From positions 1,426,001 to 1,490,000 of the forward strand of contig JAZKDB010000002.1 of NCBI GenBank assembly GCA_040387755.1: a DNA stretch of 64,000 nucleotides, in the 5' to 3' direction. This DNA comes from Rurimicrobium sp040387755. GTDB lineage: Bacteria; Bacteroidota; Bacteroidia; Chitinophagales; Chitinophagaceae. This document shows positions 1-7,845 of this stretch, one piece after another; position 1 is the stretch's first letter, and each line of letters opens with the position of its first letter. Position numbers and translations under genes: made by a program. A model generated the notes under the pieces. It made no database searches. It was not told the DNA's origin and saw only the letters and a list, made by a program, of their open reading frames with translations.

Positions 1-92
1 TCTGATAACAATGATGGATCATTTTTGGCTAAAATATATCCATGGTTAAAACCTATGATGTATCCCTTGCTTATTATTTCTTCCCTTTCCAT
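1..92 (-). CDS. hypothetical protein, 5' end only
   Basis: An open frame starts with ATG at 90-92 and runs off the left edge, giving about 30 residues (begins MEREEIISKGYIIGFNHGY). It lies 2 nt after the stop of the HTH gene at 95-364, so the two are probably cotranscribed. I do not recognise the family. The short charged, aromatic-rich start resembles small proteins of Bacteroidota integrated elements, but that is an impression only. Confidence 0.45.
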   Translation of the reverse strand, partial: MEREEIISKGYIIGFNHGYILAKNDPSLLS

Positions 93-94
93 TT

Positions 95-364
95 TCAGAA
101 TGTTTTGTGTGAATGTTTTTCAAGAAACTCAAAGATTGAATCTGTATCGTATAAGATTATTTTTTTCTCAGGCTGAGAAAATTTAATTTTTCCTTCGTCA
201 CGAAATTTTTGAAGAGTAGATTTTGCTGTTATCCGTAATATCCTCATAGCTTCCTCTCCCGAAACCCATTTATCAAGTTTCTTATTTTGCTGTGCTAAAA
301 CGTTTGCTACAACTTTTTCTACAAGACTATAAAAAGCCTGGTCTTCTAAGCAAATAACTTCCAT
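95..364 (-). CDS. helix-turn-helix (excisionase/HTH_17-like) DNA-binding protein
   Basis: This 89-residue protein has a central segment (about residues 33-75) reading WVSGEEAMRIL, then a helix with TLQKFRDEGKI and a short wing ending YDTDSIFEFL. That is the usual layout of HTH_17/MerR-like small regulators found with integrases in Bacteroidota, where they act as excisionases or element regulators. It reads away from tRNA-Phe, with a second truncated ORF 2 nt downstream. tRNA genes are classic integration targets, so this may be the edge of an integrated element extending left of the window; no integrase is visible. Family call is good, function is inferred. Confidence 0.65.
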   Translation of the reverse strand: MEVICLEDQAFYSLVEKVVANVLAQQNKKLDKWVSGEEAMRILRITAKSTLQKFRDEGKIKFSQPEKKIILYDTDSIFEFLEKHSHKTF

Positions 365-479
365 GTAAACCGAATTGGGATGTTACGAAAGTAGAGAATA
401 TTGTTTCTGTAAATAAGAAGAATTCAGAAACTACAAATAAACGTGGGAAATCCCTTGATTAATAAAAGTACTGCATAAG

Positions 480-499
480 TTGTACCTATGTTGTACCTA
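480..499. repeat. paired 9-bp direct repeat TTGTACCTA
   Basis: TTGTACCTA occurs at 480-488 and again at 491-499, 11 bp apart start to start (about one helical turn). It lies between the tRNA-Phe terminator and the HTH gene. This spacing suits a protein binding the same DNA face twice, such as an excisionase or integrase arm site. No partner copy was found in the window, so the role is open. Confidence 0.4.
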
Positions 500-506
500 A
501 AGAAAA

Positions 507-535
507 ATGGTTTGCAGAATTAATCTGCAAACCAT
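507..535 (-). terminator. rho-independent terminator of tRNA-Phe
   Basis: A perfect 12-bp stem (ATGGTTTGCAGA at 507-518 with its complement at 524-535) closes a 5-nt loop. On the minus strand it is followed by a T-rich tail (ATTTTTCT). It begins 13 nt past the 3' end of the tRNA. Confidence 0.85.
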
Positions 536-547
536 CGTTGTTACTAG

Positions 548-620
548 TGGTGCGAGAGGGATTTGAACCCCCGACACATGGATTTTCAGTCCATTGCTCT
601 ACCAACTGAGCTATCGCACC
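548..620 (-). tRNA. tRNA-Phe (GAA)
   Basis: The minus strand folds as a standard 73-nt tRNA. The acceptor stem GGTGCGA/TCGCACC is followed by a discriminator A, the D arm has AGTTGGTAGA, and the T arm has GGTTCAAATCC. The anticodon loop CTGAAAA is closed by ATGGA/TCCAT, giving anticodon GAA. The 3' CCA is not encoded. It is a single gene followed by its own terminator, and the DNA beyond that may be an integrated element. Confidence 0.97.
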
Positions 621-714
621 GTTTTCAATTGGGTTGCAAATATAGGATGTTTATTGAAAAAACAAAAAAGAGTTTTAATTCTTTGAAAATAAATATTTCA
701 AACCTAAAATTTAA

Positions 715-744
715 TTGGTTTATTCCACTACTTTTTTATTTTTG
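715..744 (+). promoter_or_regulatory. Bacteroidota-type promoter of the DUF3276 gene
   Basis: TTG at 715-717, a 19-nt spacer, then TATTTTTG at 737-744 matches the phylum's consensus (TTG about 19 nt before TAnnTTTG). The GTG start of the next gene lies 35 nt downstream. Confidence 0.7.
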
Positions 745-779
745 TAGGGTTATTTTTCAAAACTAAAAACTCACGAATA

Positions 780-1226
780 GTGGCGTACGAAAACAAAAAC
801 TACGGTGAAAATACCCGTAATAATGAAAGCATCTTTAGTAAAAGAGTGAAGGCTGGTAAAAGAAGAACCTACTTTTTTGATGTTAAAGCAACTCGAGGCA
901 ATGATTATTTCATTACCATTACCGAGAGCAAAAAGAGATTTGAAGATGATGGCTACGATCGTCACAAAATGTTTATTTACAAAGAAGACTTCAACAAATT
1001 TGCCGAAGCTCTTGTAGAAACTGTAAATTATGTAAAAACAGATTTAATGCCTGATTTTGATTTTGATGCGTTTAACCATGCAGATGACCAAGAACAATAT
1101 GAGCAAAGCAAAACTGAAGCCAATGCACCATTAGTAACAGAGCCGGTTTCTTCGTCAATGGAAACTATTGAAGCCATAGCACCCAATGCAGACGATAGCA
1201 GTGATGTTGATGCATGGAAAATCTAA
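780..1226 (+). CDS. DUF3276 / PUR-alpha-like nucleic-acid-binding protein
   Basis: This 148-residue protein starts at GTG 780. Residues about 18-95 carry the core of the DUF3276 (PUR-type) family: IFSKRVKAGKRRTYFFDVKA, then ITITESKKRF, then HKMFIYKEDFNKFAEAL. Homologues (Borrelia Bpur and eukaryotic Pur-alpha are related) bind single-stranded DNA or RNA through a beta-beta-beta-beta-alpha fold. The C-terminal 50 residues are acidic, low in complexity and probably disordered. It is a single-gene unit with its own promoter (715-744) and terminator (1250-1285). The start is set by the GTG, since no ATG lies nearby in frame. Its cellular target is unknown. Confidence 0.88.
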   Translation: MAYENKNYGENTRNNESIFSKRVKAGKRRTYFFDVKATRGNDYFITITESKKRFEDDGYDRHKMFIYKEDFNKFAEALVETVNYVKTDLMPDFDFDAFNHADDQEQYEQSKTEANAPLVTEPVSSSMETIEAIAPNADDSSDVDAWKI

Positions 1227-1249
1227 ATAAAATTACAATTGATTTTAAT

Positions 1250-1285
1250 AAAGGTCTGAATTGATACATTTCAATTCAGACCTTT
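1250..1285 (+). terminator. rho-independent terminator after the DUF3276 gene
   Basis: A 15-bp perfect stem (1250-1264 with 1271-1285) and 6-nt loop are followed by a short T-rich stretch. It begins 23 nt after the stop codon at 1226. Confidence 0.8.
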
Positions 1286-1380
1286 TGATTTGACCAAAAT
1301 CCAAAGCACAAAAATGTTCTTACATTTGTAGAAACAGTACTCTATCTATTAATTGATTTTTAAGAAAATATTCTTCCACA

Positions 1381-2370
1381 GTGAAAGCCATAATCCCTGT
1401 TGCCGGTGCCGGTACAAAGCTGCGCCCACTTACCTACACACAGCCAAAAGCCCTGATACCTATTGCGGGTAAGACAATTTTGAGTGTTATCGTAGATCAA
1501 TTGATTGAAGCGGGAGTAACTGAATTCATTTTTGTCATAGGTTATTTGGGCGAAAAAATACAAGATTATGTAGCACATCAATATCCCGGACTTAACTGCT
1601 CTTTTGTTACACAAAATGATAGAAAAGGAACAGGACATGCAATTTGGCTTACCAAAGAGCATATTAATGGGGAAGAAATTATCGTTGTCCTTGGCGATAC
1701 TATTTGCGATTATGACCTCAAACAAATATTAATAAGCAACACCTCGCTTATCGGTGTACAAAAAGTAGATGACCCCAGAAATTTTGGCGTTGCGGAACTT
1801 GGAGAAAATGATAAAGTATTGCATGTTGTCGAAAAGCCAACAATCCCCAAATCTAATATGGCCATGGTAGGGATATACTTTATTAAGGAAACCAAAACAC
1901 TTTTTGAAGCTCTGGACATTGTTCTTCAGAAGGAACCTACACTTTCCGGAGAATACCCGTTAACTAATGCAATTGAAATTATGATTAGCAGCAACCAAGT
2001 ACGCTTTGACGCTTTCAGAGTGAACACCTGGTTTGATTGCGGTAAAAAAGAAACATTACTTACCACTAATGCCACTTTGCTCAAAAAAACAGATAATCAA
2101 AGTGCCGATGATCAGGAGTCTACAGTTATTATCCACCCTGTAAGTATTGCAAAAGGCTGCGTAATAAAAAATTCTATTATTGGCCCAAATGTAACGATAG
2201 GAGAAGCAACAAAAATTGAATTCTCAATTATCAAAAACTCAATTATTGGTTCTTATGCAGAATTGGAAGACGTTCTGTTGCATGGCTCTATAATAGGCAA
2301 TGATGCCTATGTTCGTGGCAGCAGTCAGAGCCTGAACATTGGGGATAACACTGAAATCGATTTGAGATAA
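1381..2370 (+). CDS. sugar-1-phosphate nucleotidyltransferase family protein
   Basis: This 329-residue protein starts at GTG 1381. The first residues hold the nucleotide-binding signature PVAGAGTKLRPLTYTQPKAL, with the Lys of PKAL typical of glucose- and mannose-1-phosphate nucleotidyltransferases (RmlA/GlmU/GalU-like). VLGDTICDYD supplies the metal-binding Asp region. The C-terminal 90 residues (SIIGPNVTIG, SIIKNSIIGSYAELEDV) form hexapeptide left-handed beta-helix turns. The expected reaction is NTP plus sugar-1-phosphate giving NDP-sugar; base and sugar cannot be read from sequence. The next gene, an LtaS-like transferase, starts 6 nt downstream, so the pair probably forms an operon for envelope glycan or headgroup work. 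TACATTTG at 1321-1328 is a likely -7 box. Confidence 0.88.
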   Translation: MKAIIPVAGAGTKLRPLTYTQPKALIPIAGKTILSVIVDQLIEAGVTEFIFVIGYLGEKIQDYVAHQYPGLNCSFVTQNDRKGTGHAIWLTKEHINGEEIIVVLGDTICDYDLKQILISNTSLIGVQKVDDPRNFGVAELGENDKVLHVVEKPTIPKSNMAMVGIYFIKETKTLFEALDIVLQKEPTLSGEYPLTNAIEIMISSNQVRFDAFRVNTWFDCGKKETLLTTNATLLKKTDNQSADDQESTVIIHPVSIAKGCVIKNSIIGPNVTIGEATKIEFSIIKNSIIGSYAELEDVLLHGSIIGNDAYVRGSSQSLNIGDNTEIDLR

Positions 2371-2376
2371 AGCAGG

Positions 2377-4272
2377 ATGAGTGATTTCTTGGGTATTTAT
2401 AAACGCATTGCACTTCAATTCCTTCTTCTTCTAGGATGCTTTTTTATGAGTAGGGCAATATTTACTTTGTTGCAATACCATTACTTTGAGGGCATTACTC
2501 TATCCAAATTTCTACTGATTGCTTTTGCAGGATTACGTTATGATATCTCTGCAATATTTGCCATCAATAGTATATACTTTCTAGCCCTTTTATCCCCCTT
2601 TCCGAAACAAAAACCGATTTTGATGAAGAAGGCCTTGAATGTCTTTTTCATTGTCAGCAATACAGTCGCATTTTTATTTGAAATCAGCGATTGGGCCTAT
2701 TTTCCTTTTAACCAAAAACGTTCCACTGCCGATGTATTGGATATGATTACCCGAAGAGGAGATTTTACCAATCAATTATTCAGTCTTCTTATTCAATATT
2801 GGTACATACCATTTAGTTGCGCCCTGTTCACTTTTCTTTTTATATGCACAAATAAGGCAATAATAAAAGCAACACCAAGCACAAAAGCAGCTGCAAATCT
2901 GTTCAAAAGAACGACCTCCTTTTTCCTCCTTATCGTCATCGGCATCATCGGGATTCGGGGCGGATTACAGTATGTACCAATTGGTATACGTAATGCGGTA
3001 GAGGCTACAGAAAATCAGTTTGTACCAATTGTGTTGAATACCCCATTCAGCATACTAACTACCATCAACAATAACAAACTTGAGGAAGAAAAGTATTTTG
3101 ATGATGAAACACTGAAACAATATATCAACACAGACAAGCAATATCAGCATTCCACCTTTGAGGCAAAAAATGTTGTCATTCTTATACTCGAAAGCTATTC
3201 GAAAGAATTCACCGGATTAGGAGGAATGAAAAGTTACACTCCTTTTCTGGATAGCCTGATGCAGCATTCCTTTGTGTGCACAAACGCCTTTGCAAACGGA
3301 TATCGCTCTGCAGAAGGTATTCCGGCAATCCTGTCAGGTATTCCCAGTATTCAACAAGAGCCATTTACTACCTCTCCTTATGGCACCAACCGAATCACAA
3401 CTATTGTCAATCTGTTATCCCAAAAAGGTTATAGCTCGGCATTTTACCACGGAGGCACAAATGGCACCATGAGCTTCGATTTGTTTGCTAAAAACGCAGG
3501 ATTTCAGCGCTATGTAGGGCGCAAAGAATATGCAAATGACAAAGATTACGATGGGGTTTGGGGAATATGGGATGAACCATTTCTACAGTATTGTAATAAA
3601 GATATTTCAACCAATCTGAAAGAACCTTTTGTCGCTTCCATTTTCACAATAAGTTCTCATCCGCCATACAAAGTACCCACAGCATATCAATCAGCTTTAC
3701 CTAAAGGCACTTTACCCATACATCAACCAATTGCCTATACAGACCTTGCTTTACGTAAATTTTTCAATAGTGCAAGCCGGCAAAAATGGTACCGAAATAC
3801 GATTTTTGTCATTGTTGCAGATCATTGCTCACCTTTATCAGAAGATGATTATTACCATTATCATCAGGGCAGATTTGCCATCCCACTCGTTTACTTTTCT
3901 CCAAACGACACTAATTTAAAAGGTAGCTTCAACGAATTGACTCAGCAAATAGACATCCTACCCTCGGTGATGGATTATCTGGGTTATCAGGAACACTTTT
4001 TTGCTTTTGGCAACAGTATTTTCAGTACTGCTCAAAACAGGTATACTATCCAACAATGGAGCGGCAATCAATTGTGGACCTTGAACAATTATTTCTTGCG
4101 TTGTGCATACCAAAAACCAGACGGTCTATTTGATGCACAAAATGACAAATTATGCTCCAACAATCTACTGAAGGATAAAGACTCGATACGACAGCTTACC
4201 CTTAATCATTTACTGGCCTTTCGGCAAGCTTATAACGAGGCTATGATTCATAATAAACTTTGGATAAAATAG
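2377..4272 (+). CDS. LtaS-like membrane sulfatase-fold transferase (phosphoglycerol/phosphoethanolamine transferase family)
   Basis: This 631-residue protein has about five N-terminal membrane segments (roughly residues 10-190) followed by a periplasmic alkaline-phosphatase-superfamily domain. Active-site signs are VVILILESYSKEF near residue 266 (metal-binding Glu), YRSAEGIP near 309 with Ser311 in the nucleophile position (Thr in LtaS), VADHC near 481-484 (Asp/His metal ligands) and HQGR further on. Relatives move phosphoglycerol or phosphoethanolamine from a phospholipid onto glycans or lipids. A Gram-negative cell has no lipoteichoic acid, so the acceptor may be LPS, a glycolipid or capsule. 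It shares a probable operon with the nucleotidyltransferase 6 nt upstream. Confidence 0.85.
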   Translation: MSDFLGIYKRIALQFLLLLGCFFMSRAIFTLLQYHYFEGITLSKFLLIAFAGLRYDISAIFAINSIYFLALLSPFPKQKPILMKKALNVFFIVSNTVAFLFEISDWAYFPFNQKRSTADVLDMITRRGDFTNQLFSLLIQYWYIPFSCALFTFLFICTNKAIIKATPSTKAAANLFKRTTSFFLLIVIGIIGIRGGLQYVPIGIRNAVEATENQFVPIVLNTPFSILTTINNNKLEEEKYFDDETLKQYINTDKQYQHSTFEAKNVVILILESYSKEFTGLGGMKSYTPFLDSLMQHSFVCTNAFANGYRSAEGIPAILSGIPSIQQEPFTTSPYGTNRITTIVNLLSQKGYSSAFYHGGTNGTMSFDLFAKNAGFQRYVGRKEYANDKDYDGVWGIWDEPFLQYCNKDISTNLKEPFVASIFTISSHPPYKVPTAYQSALPKGTLPIHQPIAYTDLALRKFFNSASRQKWYRNTIFVIVADHCSPLSEDDYYHYHQGRFAIPLVYFSPNDTNLKGSFNELTQQIDILPSVMDYLGYQEHFFAFGNSIFSTAQNRYTIQQWSGNQLWTLNNYFLRCAYQKPDGLFDAQNDKLCSNNLLKDKDSIRQLTLNHLLAFRQAYNEAMIHNKLWIK

Positions 4273-4322
4273 TTTTTGAACCGATTCCCTTACATTTGTG
4301 ATTACTTAAAAAATCAACAAAA

Positions 4323-4781
4323 ATGATACACGCACATAGTTTTCTTCGTTGGGTAGTTTTAATACTGGCACTCCTGACGATTATTAAAAGTTTTAGCGGA
4401 ATGAGCAGCAAAAAAGCTTTTACTGCTGCTGATAAAAAAATGCCCTTATTTTTTATGATATCAATGGATATCCAATTATTACTTGGACTGATATTATATT
4501 TTACCGGTGCCTGGGGTATTAAAAATATTCAAAATCAAGGTATGGGCGAAGTAATGAAAGATGCCGCCAGCCGTTTCTTTGCTATAGAGCATACAGTGGG
4601 TATGTTATTGGCTATCATCTTTGCTCATGTGGCTTACGCATTTGCTAAAAAATCCATTGAGGATACGGCGAAATTCAAAAAAATATTCATTTTCTCTCTC
4701 CTTTCTCTAGTAGCTATATTAGCCTCTATACCTTGGCCTTTCCGTGAGCTTATTGGCAGACCCTTATTCCCAGGTATGTAA
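4323..4781 (+). CDS. four-helix membrane protein (Bacteroidota cytochrome-b-like hypothetical)
   Basis: This 152-residue protein has four hydrophobic segments (about residues 5-22, 42-62, 88-110, 122-142). Histidines lie near or within them (HAHSFLRW at the start, IEHTVGM, FAHVAYAF), which suggests heme or metal binding. Close relatives are usually labelled cytochrome B family in this phylum, without experimental proof that I know of. TACATTTG at 4291-4298 is a candidate -7 box. The PlsC-like gene begins 3 nt after its stop, so both are probably on one transcript. Confidence 0.6.
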   Translation: MIHAHSFLRWVVLILALLTIIKSFSGMSSKKAFTAADKKMPLFFMISMDIQLLLGLILYFTGAWGIKNIQNQGMGEVMKDAASRFFAIEHTVGMLLAIIFAHVAYAFAKKSIEDTAKFKKIFIFSLLSLVAILASIPWPFRELIGRPLFPGM

Positions 4782-4784
4782 TTC

Positions 4785-5522
4785 ATGTTCAGGAAAATAG
4801 TACAGCCTTTTTATACGCTCTATGTTATCCTTATTTTTTTGGCAACACTCTTGGTAGTGTTGCCCTTTTATTTTGTGCTCAGCATCTTCAATTCGGCAAA
4901 AAGCAGAAAGTTGATTTGGGGACTTACTTTAGTTTGGTCGAGAGTATGGTTAAGACTAACCGGAATGAGTGTAACGCCTTTTGGTTCTTTGCCGAAAGGA
5001 GAAAAGTTTATCATTGTAGCCAATCATGTTTCCTATTTGGATCCCATTGTTATTTATGATGTTTTGAATTTTTATTTCAGGCCTTTGGCGAAGCACGAAA
5101 TCAAAAAAGTCCCCTTGTTTGGATTCGTGTATCAACAGATTGCCCTACTGGTAGACAGAAGCAGCGTACAAAGCCGAGCGACAAGCATGCGAGCAATGCA
5201 GGATGCACTACATCATGAATGCAGTATTTTTATGTATCCGGAAGGCACTTTTAATGAAACCTCAGAGCCGATGAAATCATTCTTTGATGGTGCATTCCGT
5301 CTTGCTATCGAAGCTCAGGTGCCTATTCTAAGTATCATTTTCCCTGATACAATTAATCGCTGGCATCATTCGGCCTGGTGGAAAATGTGGCCGGGGCAAA
5401 ACAGGGCTTTTATTATGGATGTTATTTCTGTAGAAGGGTTGGAAATGGAAGATTTGCCTCAATTGAAGCAGAAAGTGCATAGCTTAATGAGTGAAAAAAT
5501 AAAAGAATCAAGCACTATTTAA
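4785..5522 (+). CDS. 1-acyl-sn-glycerol-3-phosphate acyltransferase (PlsC family)
   Basis: This 245-residue protein has an N-terminal hydrophobic helix (about residues 10-32). The acyltransferase motifs are present in order: NHVSYLDP (the HX4D motif), a middle block with KHEIKKVPLFGF, FMYPEGTF (motif III, FPEGTR-like) and VPILSI (motif IV). The family acylates lysophosphatidate at position 2 in membrane phospholipid synthesis at the inner membrane. The gene follows the four-helix membrane protein by 3 nt. Its 3' end overlaps the convergent mtgA gene by 8 nt. Confidence 0.9.
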   Translation: MFRKIVQPFYTLYVILIFLATLLVVLPFYFVLSIFNSAKSRKLIWGLTLVWSRVWLRLTGMSVTPFGSLPKGEKFIIVANHVSYLDPIVIYDVLNFYFRPLAKHEIKKVPLFGFVYQQIALLVDRSSVQSRATSMRAMQDALHHECSIFMYPEGTFNETSEPMKSFFDGAFRLAIEAQVPILSIIFPDTINRWHHSAWWKMWPGQNRAFIMDVISVEGLEMEDLPQLKQKVHSLMSEKIKESSTI

Positions 5523-6240
5523 TCAATTCAGCTACATCTTTATCTCCTTCCAGATTGTTCATCTGCTTCATGATTTTCGGGTACCTCCATGACACTCTCT
5601 TACTTCTGGGCACCACGGTGAATTTTTTGGGATTAGGTAAACAGGCAACAATCATCGCTGCTTCTGGCTTACTCAAATTGCTTGCGGGTTTATGAAAATA
5701 AGCACGTGAAGCGGCTTCAATGCCATAAATGCCTTTGCCCATCTCTATGGTGTTGAGATACACTTCCATTATTCTCTGCTTACCCCATATCAGTTCTATC
5801 ATTTTGGTATAAAAAAGTTCGGGCACTTTGCGCACATATCGGCTCCATCCTGAACCCTGCCATAAAAAAACATTCTTGGCTGTTTGCTGACTTATAGTAC
5901 TGGCCGCAGCACCCAGCGCCCTTTGCTTCTTTTTTCTTTGCGCTGGCGGGTCAATACTTTTTTCAATTGCTTTCCAATCAAATCCGCCATGTTCAGCAAA
6001 TAACTGATCTTCTGAAGCGATGGCTGCCAGCTTAACATTCGGAGATATTTTGTCCCAGGAAACATAATCCCTTTTTAGTCCTTCACCTTTTATCAAAGAT
6101 TCCAGTTGTGTAACCGTAACAGGGGGCATTACCCATTTACAGAGCAACAAATAAACCATTGAACTTAAGAAAAGCACTATAAACGTTCTTTTGACAAACT
6201 GGCCCAAACCTCTTTTTTGCTTAGCTTTTCCTTTAGCCAT
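5515..6240 (-). CDS. mtgA: monofunctional biosynthetic peptidoglycan transglycosylase
   Basis: This 241-residue protein is a glycosyltransferase-51 enzyme without a penicillin-binding domain, the usual size for MtgA. It has a basic cytoplasmic start, one membrane anchor (about residues 17-34), then the conserved blocks AAIASEDQLFAEHGGFDW (catalytic Glu), ASTISQQTAKNVFLW, and KQRIMEVYLNTIEMGKGIYG. It polymerises lipid II into glycan strands at the outer face of the inner membrane. The C-terminus overlaps the convergent acyltransferase gene by 8 nt. Confidence 0.93.
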   Translation of the reverse strand: MAKGKAKQKRGLGQFVKRTFIVLFLSSMVYLLLCKWVMPPVTVTQLESLIKGEGLKRDYVSWDKISPNVKLAAIASEDQLFAEHGGFDWKAIEKSIDPPAQRKKKQRALGAAASTISQQTAKNVFLWQGSGWSRYVRKVPELFYTKMIELIWGKQRIMEVYLNTIEMGKGIYGIEAASRAYFHKPASNLSKPEAAMIVACLPNPKKFTVVPRSKRVSWRYPKIMKQMNNLEGDKDVAELIK

Positions 6241-6313
6241 AATCCTGGATTGTAATTAAAAGCCAAGGTAAATTTTTTAACTGATTGAAAGAAACTTAAA
6301 AGCTGTTGCAAAT

Positions 6314-6348
6314 AATAATGGCTATAACCTCAAGTCATAGCCATTATT
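6314..6348. terminator. hairpin terminator between the 115-residue ORF and mtgA
   Basis: A perfect 12-bp stem, AATAATGGCTAT (6314-6325) and its complement (6337-6348), closes an 11-nt loop. T-rich flanks lie on both sides. It most likely ends the minus-strand gene at 6384-6731. Confidence 0.6.
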
Positions 6349-6383
6349 TCATTTTACTGGTCTTGTTGGTTTTGCGGATAGTT

Positions 6384-6731
6384 TTATTCTCCTTCACCAA
6401 TTGGTTCATTGCTGGTAGAGAGCGACATCCAATTCGGGTTATCTGAATTGAGTGTTGCATAAACAGGCTTTTCGTTGCGTACAATATCTACGTATTGTGG
6501 CAGACGCTCAAAAGGAACAAAGATTGCTCCAACATTGCCGGCTATATTATACACAGGGGTCGGAGGTACAGGACTGGCAGGATGTAGGCCATAAACTATA
6601 AAGCGAGAGCCATCTGCACCATAACAGGCTACATAGCCTTGTATTTGAATAACGACACCAGCCCAGGTAGCGGTGTTTTTGTGTCCTACGTTGAGTACAT
6701 AATGCTGTACTGCGAATGTTTTTGTTGCCAT
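6384..6731 (-). CDS. hypothetical protein (115 residues)
   Basis: There is no signal peptide or membrane segment. The sequence is rich in aromatic and small residues, with a proline stretch (PASPVPPTPVYNIAG) and an acidic end (EPIGEGE). The composition suggests a small beta-rich domain. I do not recognise a family. It stands alone between mtgA and an SDR gene, with a terminator at 6314-6348 and an AT-rich leader of about 160 nt upstream. Codon usage and the clean flanking signals support a real gene. Confidence 0.6.
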   Translation of the reverse strand: MATKTFAVQHYVLNVGHKNTATWAGVVIQIQGYVACYGADGSRFIVYGLHPASPVPPTPVYNIAGNVGAIFVPFERLPQYVDIVRNEKPVYATLNSDNPNWMSLSTSNEPIGEGE

Positions 6732-6895
6732 AATATTTTATTTTATTTGGTTTAGGCAAAGGTATTAGGACAACAAATAAAGGAAGGCGATTTTGCACCC
6801 ATTTTGAGTGGGTGTTTTTCCTGATTTTTTATATCGCTATATATGATAAAAGAAGAGGTTTAGGACTAATAACATTAGGATTTGAAACAATAAGG

Positions 6896-7726
6896 CTAAT
6901 CCAATTGTTTATAATTCAATATTTTGCAACGTATGATAGCACTAAATAACTGGTATCCAAAAATTCTATAAAGTGTTATCAATAATCGGGCATCGAAACC
7001 GATAGTATACCTTTTGAAATTGTGGGCAGGATGCTCTGCGATGTGCAATACCTTATGGCTGATAGCACTAATAAGATGGGTATTGTTTTGGGTTCTGTTG
7101 GCTAAAAAATGTGTAATTCTTTCCATTAATCTTTTGTAAGATTTTATATTAGCGTCATCGGAGTGATGAGTACTTTTTTGAAAATCTGTGGGAATATTAC
7201 CAAACTGTACGGTGCATACTTTGATGTTGGCTTCTTTGAGTTCGTATGCCATGCATTCCGAAAAACTCTCTATTGCATGTTTAGTAGAATGATAAAAGTT
7301 GCCCAAGGGAAGATTAACCAAGCCAGCAATAGATGAGATATTGATAAACTGGCCATACTGTTGTTGTTTGAATAGTGGAATAAAAGCACGACAAACCCTC
7401 ATCACACCCATCCAATTGATGTTGATAATCTGCTCTATTTTTTTGTCATCAGCCAACTCTACAAAACTTCGGTATCCTATACCTGCATTATTGATAATGG
7501 TGTCAATATTTGGGTGGTCAGCCAATATATCCTTTTTAGCTTTAAGGATACTATCATTAGAACTCACGTCTAACTCATAACATTGTACGTTACTCCATCC
7601 TTTCATTTCCTCACCCAGATCAAGACTCAACATGGTAGCAATTACCTGCCACCCGTTTGCGGCAAAATACCTACTCAACTCTTTACCCAAACCCCCAGAA
7701 GCTCCTGTAATCAGTACCTTTTTCAA
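6896..7726 (-). CDS. short-chain dehydrogenase/reductase (SDR) family oxidoreductase
   Basis: This 276-residue protein is a classical SDR. Residues 7-14 are TGASGGLG (nucleotide-binding glycine motif) and NNAG follows near residue 86. The catalytic Ser lies in NISSIAG, and YHSTK supplies the active Tyr and Lys. The C-terminal 60 residues are basic and partly hydrophobic, as in SDRs acting on lipid or sterol-like substrates. The substrate cannot be inferred. The gene stands alone on its strand, downstream of the acyl-CoA dehydrogenase terminator. Confidence 0.88.
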   Translation of the reverse strand: MKKVLITGASGGLGKELSRYFAANGWQVIATMLSLDLGEEMKGWSNVQCYELDVSSNDSILKAKKDILADHPNIDTIINNAGIGYRSFVELADDKKIEQIININWMGVMRVCRAFIPLFKQQQYGQFINISSIAGLVNLPLGNFYHSTKHAIESFSECMAYELKEANIKVCTVQFGNIPTDFQKSTHHSDDANIKSYKRLMERITHFLANRTQNNTHLISAISHKVLHIAEHPAHNFKRYTIGFDARLLITLYRIFGYQLFSAIIRCKILNYKQLD

Positions 7727-7787
7727 GTTCTATGTTTTTTTACTACTGCTAAAGTAGACCGACTAATGATATAACTAACCAAAAAAA

Positions 7788-7821
7788 AGCACCACTCTTT
7801 ACATTAAAGAAGAGTGGCGCT
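7788..7821 (-). terminator. rho-independent terminator of the acyl-CoA dehydrogenase gene
   Basis: A 12-bp stem with one mismatch (AGCACCACTCTT at 7788-7799 and AAGAGTGGCGCT at 7810-7821) is followed on the minus strand by eight T residues. It lies 25 nt past the stop at 7846. Confidence 0.85.
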
Positions 7822-7845
7822 GAAAAACTATCATTTTCCTCAGTT

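Noticed and set aside
2377..4272. Teichoic acid synthesis
   Set aside because: The LtaS-like fold alone does not show it, and the other genes mark a Gram-negative cell.
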